Shown here one piece after another: positions 61,125-64,000 of a DNA stretch of 64,000 nt (position 1 is the stretch's first letter; every line of letters begins with the position of its first letter). The notes under the pieces are model-generated. The model made no database searches. It saw only the letters and a program-made list of their open reading frames with translations, and was not told where the DNA came from. This stretch comes from Panagrolaimus kolymaensis. Its lineage: Eukaryota; Nematoda; Chromadorea; Rhabditida; Panagrolaimidae. Location: the NCBI GenBank assembly GCA_028622995.1, contig JAJQJQ010000051.1, positions 1-64,000 on the forward strand. The letters run 5' to 3'. The position numbers and the translations under genes are program-made.

Positions 61125-63613
61125 AAATATAATAATTTTCTTTGTGGGACCCCAGGGTTACAAATTTGAAAAAGTATTTGGAATTATGAAGATATTTACA
61201 GAACGTCCTGAAAATCATCAAAAAAATATTACAAATGTCAATAATTTTTTTAATAAATAATGCAATAACAAAAAGTTTTAAGAAAATTTGCCTCGACACG
61301 AAATTAAAATGCCATTTTCTAAAATTACAGTAAACACGAATAATTTTTATTCTTCGATTTAATTTTTCTATAAAATTTTTTTAACGTATTTAATCTCAAA
61401 CAAAAAAAAAGAATGCAAAAAATAAAGTAACTAAAAAAGCAATGGCCTTTATGTTTCTTAAATACCTTTATTCTTTTCTTAAAAAGTCTTTCAGCTTTTT
61501 TTATTATTATTATTTCTTTCTGCCCCGGCGCTCCACCTCTTTTTCACTTTTTTTTCTTTTGTTGAAAAAAAGAGGTAGATATGTTACTTAGAATTAGATA
61601 ATCGGATGGGGATGTATGTATAGTCATTCAATTGTTAATTTACTTTTTATTTGAGGCCATATAAATATTAAGAAAATGGATTAAAATTACTGTGGATAAG
61701 AAGATGAAAAAGAAGAAAAAAGTAATAAGAAACCTGACTTTTTTTTGTAAAAAAAAAACATCGGAAGCATCTTATCATTAATTCAGTAGTAATTGCAAAA
61801 AGTTAAAATAAGTTATGTTTTTTTTGAAGAAAAAAAAGCAAATAAAAACTATAATTATTTTTTGGAAAAATAAACTCAGGTTAATTTAGGTCATGTGCTT
61901 GTTTGTCAAGACAGAAACTTACTCATGATCTTTCAAAGAAAAATTTAAAGTCTTTAAATTTAAATAAAAGCAAAGTTCTTGAAATTTTCGATGGGAGATT
62001 CTTTGTAGCAAAAATGATAATCATTTTTTTTGTCTTATATCAAAAATAAATTTAAATTTGGCAGCCAAAAAACTTGGGAATTTTTTAAACCCACAAATTT
62101 AAAAACCATTTTAATTGCTGTTTTTTGGCTACAAAATGTCTCACGATTGCTCCATCTTCTTTAGAAGTATACTTAATTAACTTTAGACTTTTTGCAAAAA
62201 TAAAAATCATTCGACCTTACATAATTTGTTTGTATTATTAATTATTTTGTGAGGGTGGAAATAAGTTTACTTACTGAAGCAAAAAAAATAGAGAAGGAAT
62301 GAAAATAAATAATTATGCTTTTAAATAATAAAAAAACAATAATTTCAATTTTGAGATTTAAAAGCCAAAAGTTGAAAAATGTTGGAAACAAAGGAAATAA
62401 GATTTTGACCAAAAATATATTTTGAGGAGGATAATTTCTTATAGCAAGGACTAAACCTACAGATATTATTGGCGTTACAGTAAACAGAAAATGTTAAAAT
62501 AAAAAAAAAAAATGGAAAAAACTCTTCAAAAAACTTTTTAAAATTTGCACTTTACAAAAGCAAAATCTTTTTTCTCCCACTTAAAAAACAAAACAAAGTA
62601 AAAATAAAATAAGGGTCTTGAAAATATTTCTTCCAAACATTTCTCCAAAAATAAAAATAGATATGTATTTCTTAACATCCCAGAATTACAAAATTTGAAA
62701 GTTACGATTAAGTAAAGTTTGAAAGAAAAAACTTTTTTCGAATGGCACCAAAAAAAATTTGACGTAAGCATTTTATTTTTTGGAAAGTAATTTTCTTAAT
62801 TTTACCGGAATGCCCCATCTTTCAAAAACGGTTTAAGGAATTTTTTTATTTGTAAAAACTATTTCTTTTATAAATTAAAAGATTAATTTTAATAATTTAT
62901 TAAAAGACTTTTCGAAAATAAAAAAAAATTCTATTCAAAAATATGAGCTTTATCCTATTAAAGAAAAATTACTTTTTTGAATAGAAAAAAATATGGCACA
63001 GGAACGGGCTTAACAAAAAAAAGAGGATTACAATTAGCTACTATTTTGAGATGGCATTTTTTGATTAACCTTGAGGGCAAAGGTTGAAAAATGAAAAGTT
63101 ATTTGCAAAAATAAATAGGCAATGCAAAACTATTTTAATAGTTCAGTAAAATTTGGTGTTCACAATTGATTTTCGTAATCCACAGGTTATGCGGAAACTC
63201 AAAATATTTCTTTATCAAGTATTTACGAAAAAAAACTATTTGAAGAATGAGAACAAACGGAATTTAAAATATGCGTAAAATGAGAGCTTAAAGCTACATA
63301 ATATGCCTTCATCAAAACAATAAAAAAAACATTCCATTGGCATTCATTAAAAACCTGAAATCAACAGTTTAACAAAAAAATAATCGTGACAGTGATCGGA
63401 TATTGTTTTTATGATCAATTTTTAAATCGCTCCTTTTTTCTAAACACATTATAAAAAAACAAGGTTGTTTGTTACATTTCCTTTTTTACAACAAAAAACA
63501 CATTTGTTTTTTTTGCTCTTCTTTTGCATTACAAAAAGCGGCTCAAAAATAAAACAACAAAAAGTGCATAGTTGTTTTTGTGATTTATTTCCTTTCCTTT
63601 CTGTAATTCTTTT
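61125..63613. other. AT-rich region without recognised genes
   Basis: Probably part of a long DOCK intron or intergenic DNA. No reading frame with domain features, no RNA gene and no clear repeat family seen. Confidence 0.5.
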
Positions 63614-63700
63614 TTAACGAGCAGCTTCGACTTTAAAATAAACATCTTTATTATTTGCTTGTGAAAAATAAACATGATATGGCTGATCCATGACTAACAT
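63614..63700 (-). CDS. 3' terminal exon of a minus-strand gene
   Basis: A 29-codon exon reading MLVMDQPYHVYFSQ then ANNKDVYFKVEAAR and a stop. It is preceded by a TTTTTAAAG acceptor (minus strand) and followed about 25 nt later by AATAAA. The combination of acceptor, protein-like composition and polyadenylation signal supports a last exon. Upstream exons must lie beyond 64000. I do not recognise the family. Confidence 0.45.
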   Translation of the reverse strand: MLVMDQPYHVYFSQANNKDVYFKVEAAR

Positions 63701-63853
63701 CTTTAAAAATTTAGTTTTAAACTCGGAATTTTTTTTTCAAAGTCACTTTATTTTTATAAATACTACAAGTAGCTTTTAAAAAATAATAGAGAATGTTTTA
63801 TATTTTTTAAATTTTTTTGATTTAAATATTCTGGTGTTATTATAAAAAAGATT

Positions 63854-64000
63854 ATGGAAACGGGCAATATTGCGAAAGCAATAAGCGCTAAAACACTACA
63901 AAGAAAAAATGATTCGGTCACAATAACAATGAGTAATAAACAAATTATTTTTGTGGAAATCTACGAGCACCTGCTTATGTCGAAATTACCCAAAAACAAT
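63854..64000 (+). CDS. open frame running off the window end
   Basis: From METGNIAKAISAKTLQ the frame stays open for 49 codons to the window end. No splice or family evidence; it overlaps the putative upstream region of the minus-strand exon at 63614. May be chance. Confidence 0.2.
   Translation, partial: METGNIAKAISAKTLQRKNDSVTITMSNKQIIFVEIYEHLLMSKLPKNN

Overview
The window looks like nuclear DNA of a nematode. The evidence is a tandem rDNA array whose 18S/5.8S/28S sequences read as eukaryotic with nematode-type ends, strongly AT-rich intergenic DNA, mostly short introns, 3' splice sites placed just upstream of most start codons (as expected with spliced-leader trans-splicing), and proteins that resemble nematode CTG (CRAL-TRIO plus GOLD), TTLL-11, insulin-like and DOCK proteins. 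I cannot name the species; a clade IV worm is a guess.

Region 1 (1-23847) is rDNA, transcribed from the minus strand and therefore away from the protein genes. Units are 9056 and 9061 bp long and almost identical. In transcription order each has a 5' spacer, 18S, ITS1, 5.8S, ITS2, 28S, a 3' spacer with a G-rich hairpin and four short direct boxes, then an intergenic spacer with a perfect hairpin, a 33-bp tandem repeat and a ~31-bp degenerate repeat. The third unit stops inside 28S at 23847.

Region 2 (23848-27470) is the edge of the array. It starts with a diverged copy of the rDNA 5' spacer and continues into about 3 kb of a 30-31-bp repeat that appears to descend from the spacer's own ~31-bp repeat, expanded into a higher-order array.

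Region 3 (27601-64000) holds split protein genes. In order: a CRAL-TRIO/GOLD lipid-binding protein (minus), an extended short-chain dehydrogenase/reductase (minus), an insulin-like peptide with extra cysteines (plus), a TTLL-11-type tubulin polyglutamylase with a myristoylation-type N-terminus and a GC-AG intron (minus), a foldback MITE, a secreted protein with a weak fibronectin-III-like part (minus), a TTCGAA-rich MITE with an 8-bp target duplication, a large zizimin-type DOCK Rho-family exchange factor (plus, catalytic DHR2 mostly outside the window), a small secreted protein on the opposite strand downstream (minus), and the 3' exon of one more minus-strand gene. Splice sites were placed by hand. 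For the five complete multi-exon genes the inferred introns restore one frame from ATG to stop. The genes have unrelated roles and show no sign of an operon.
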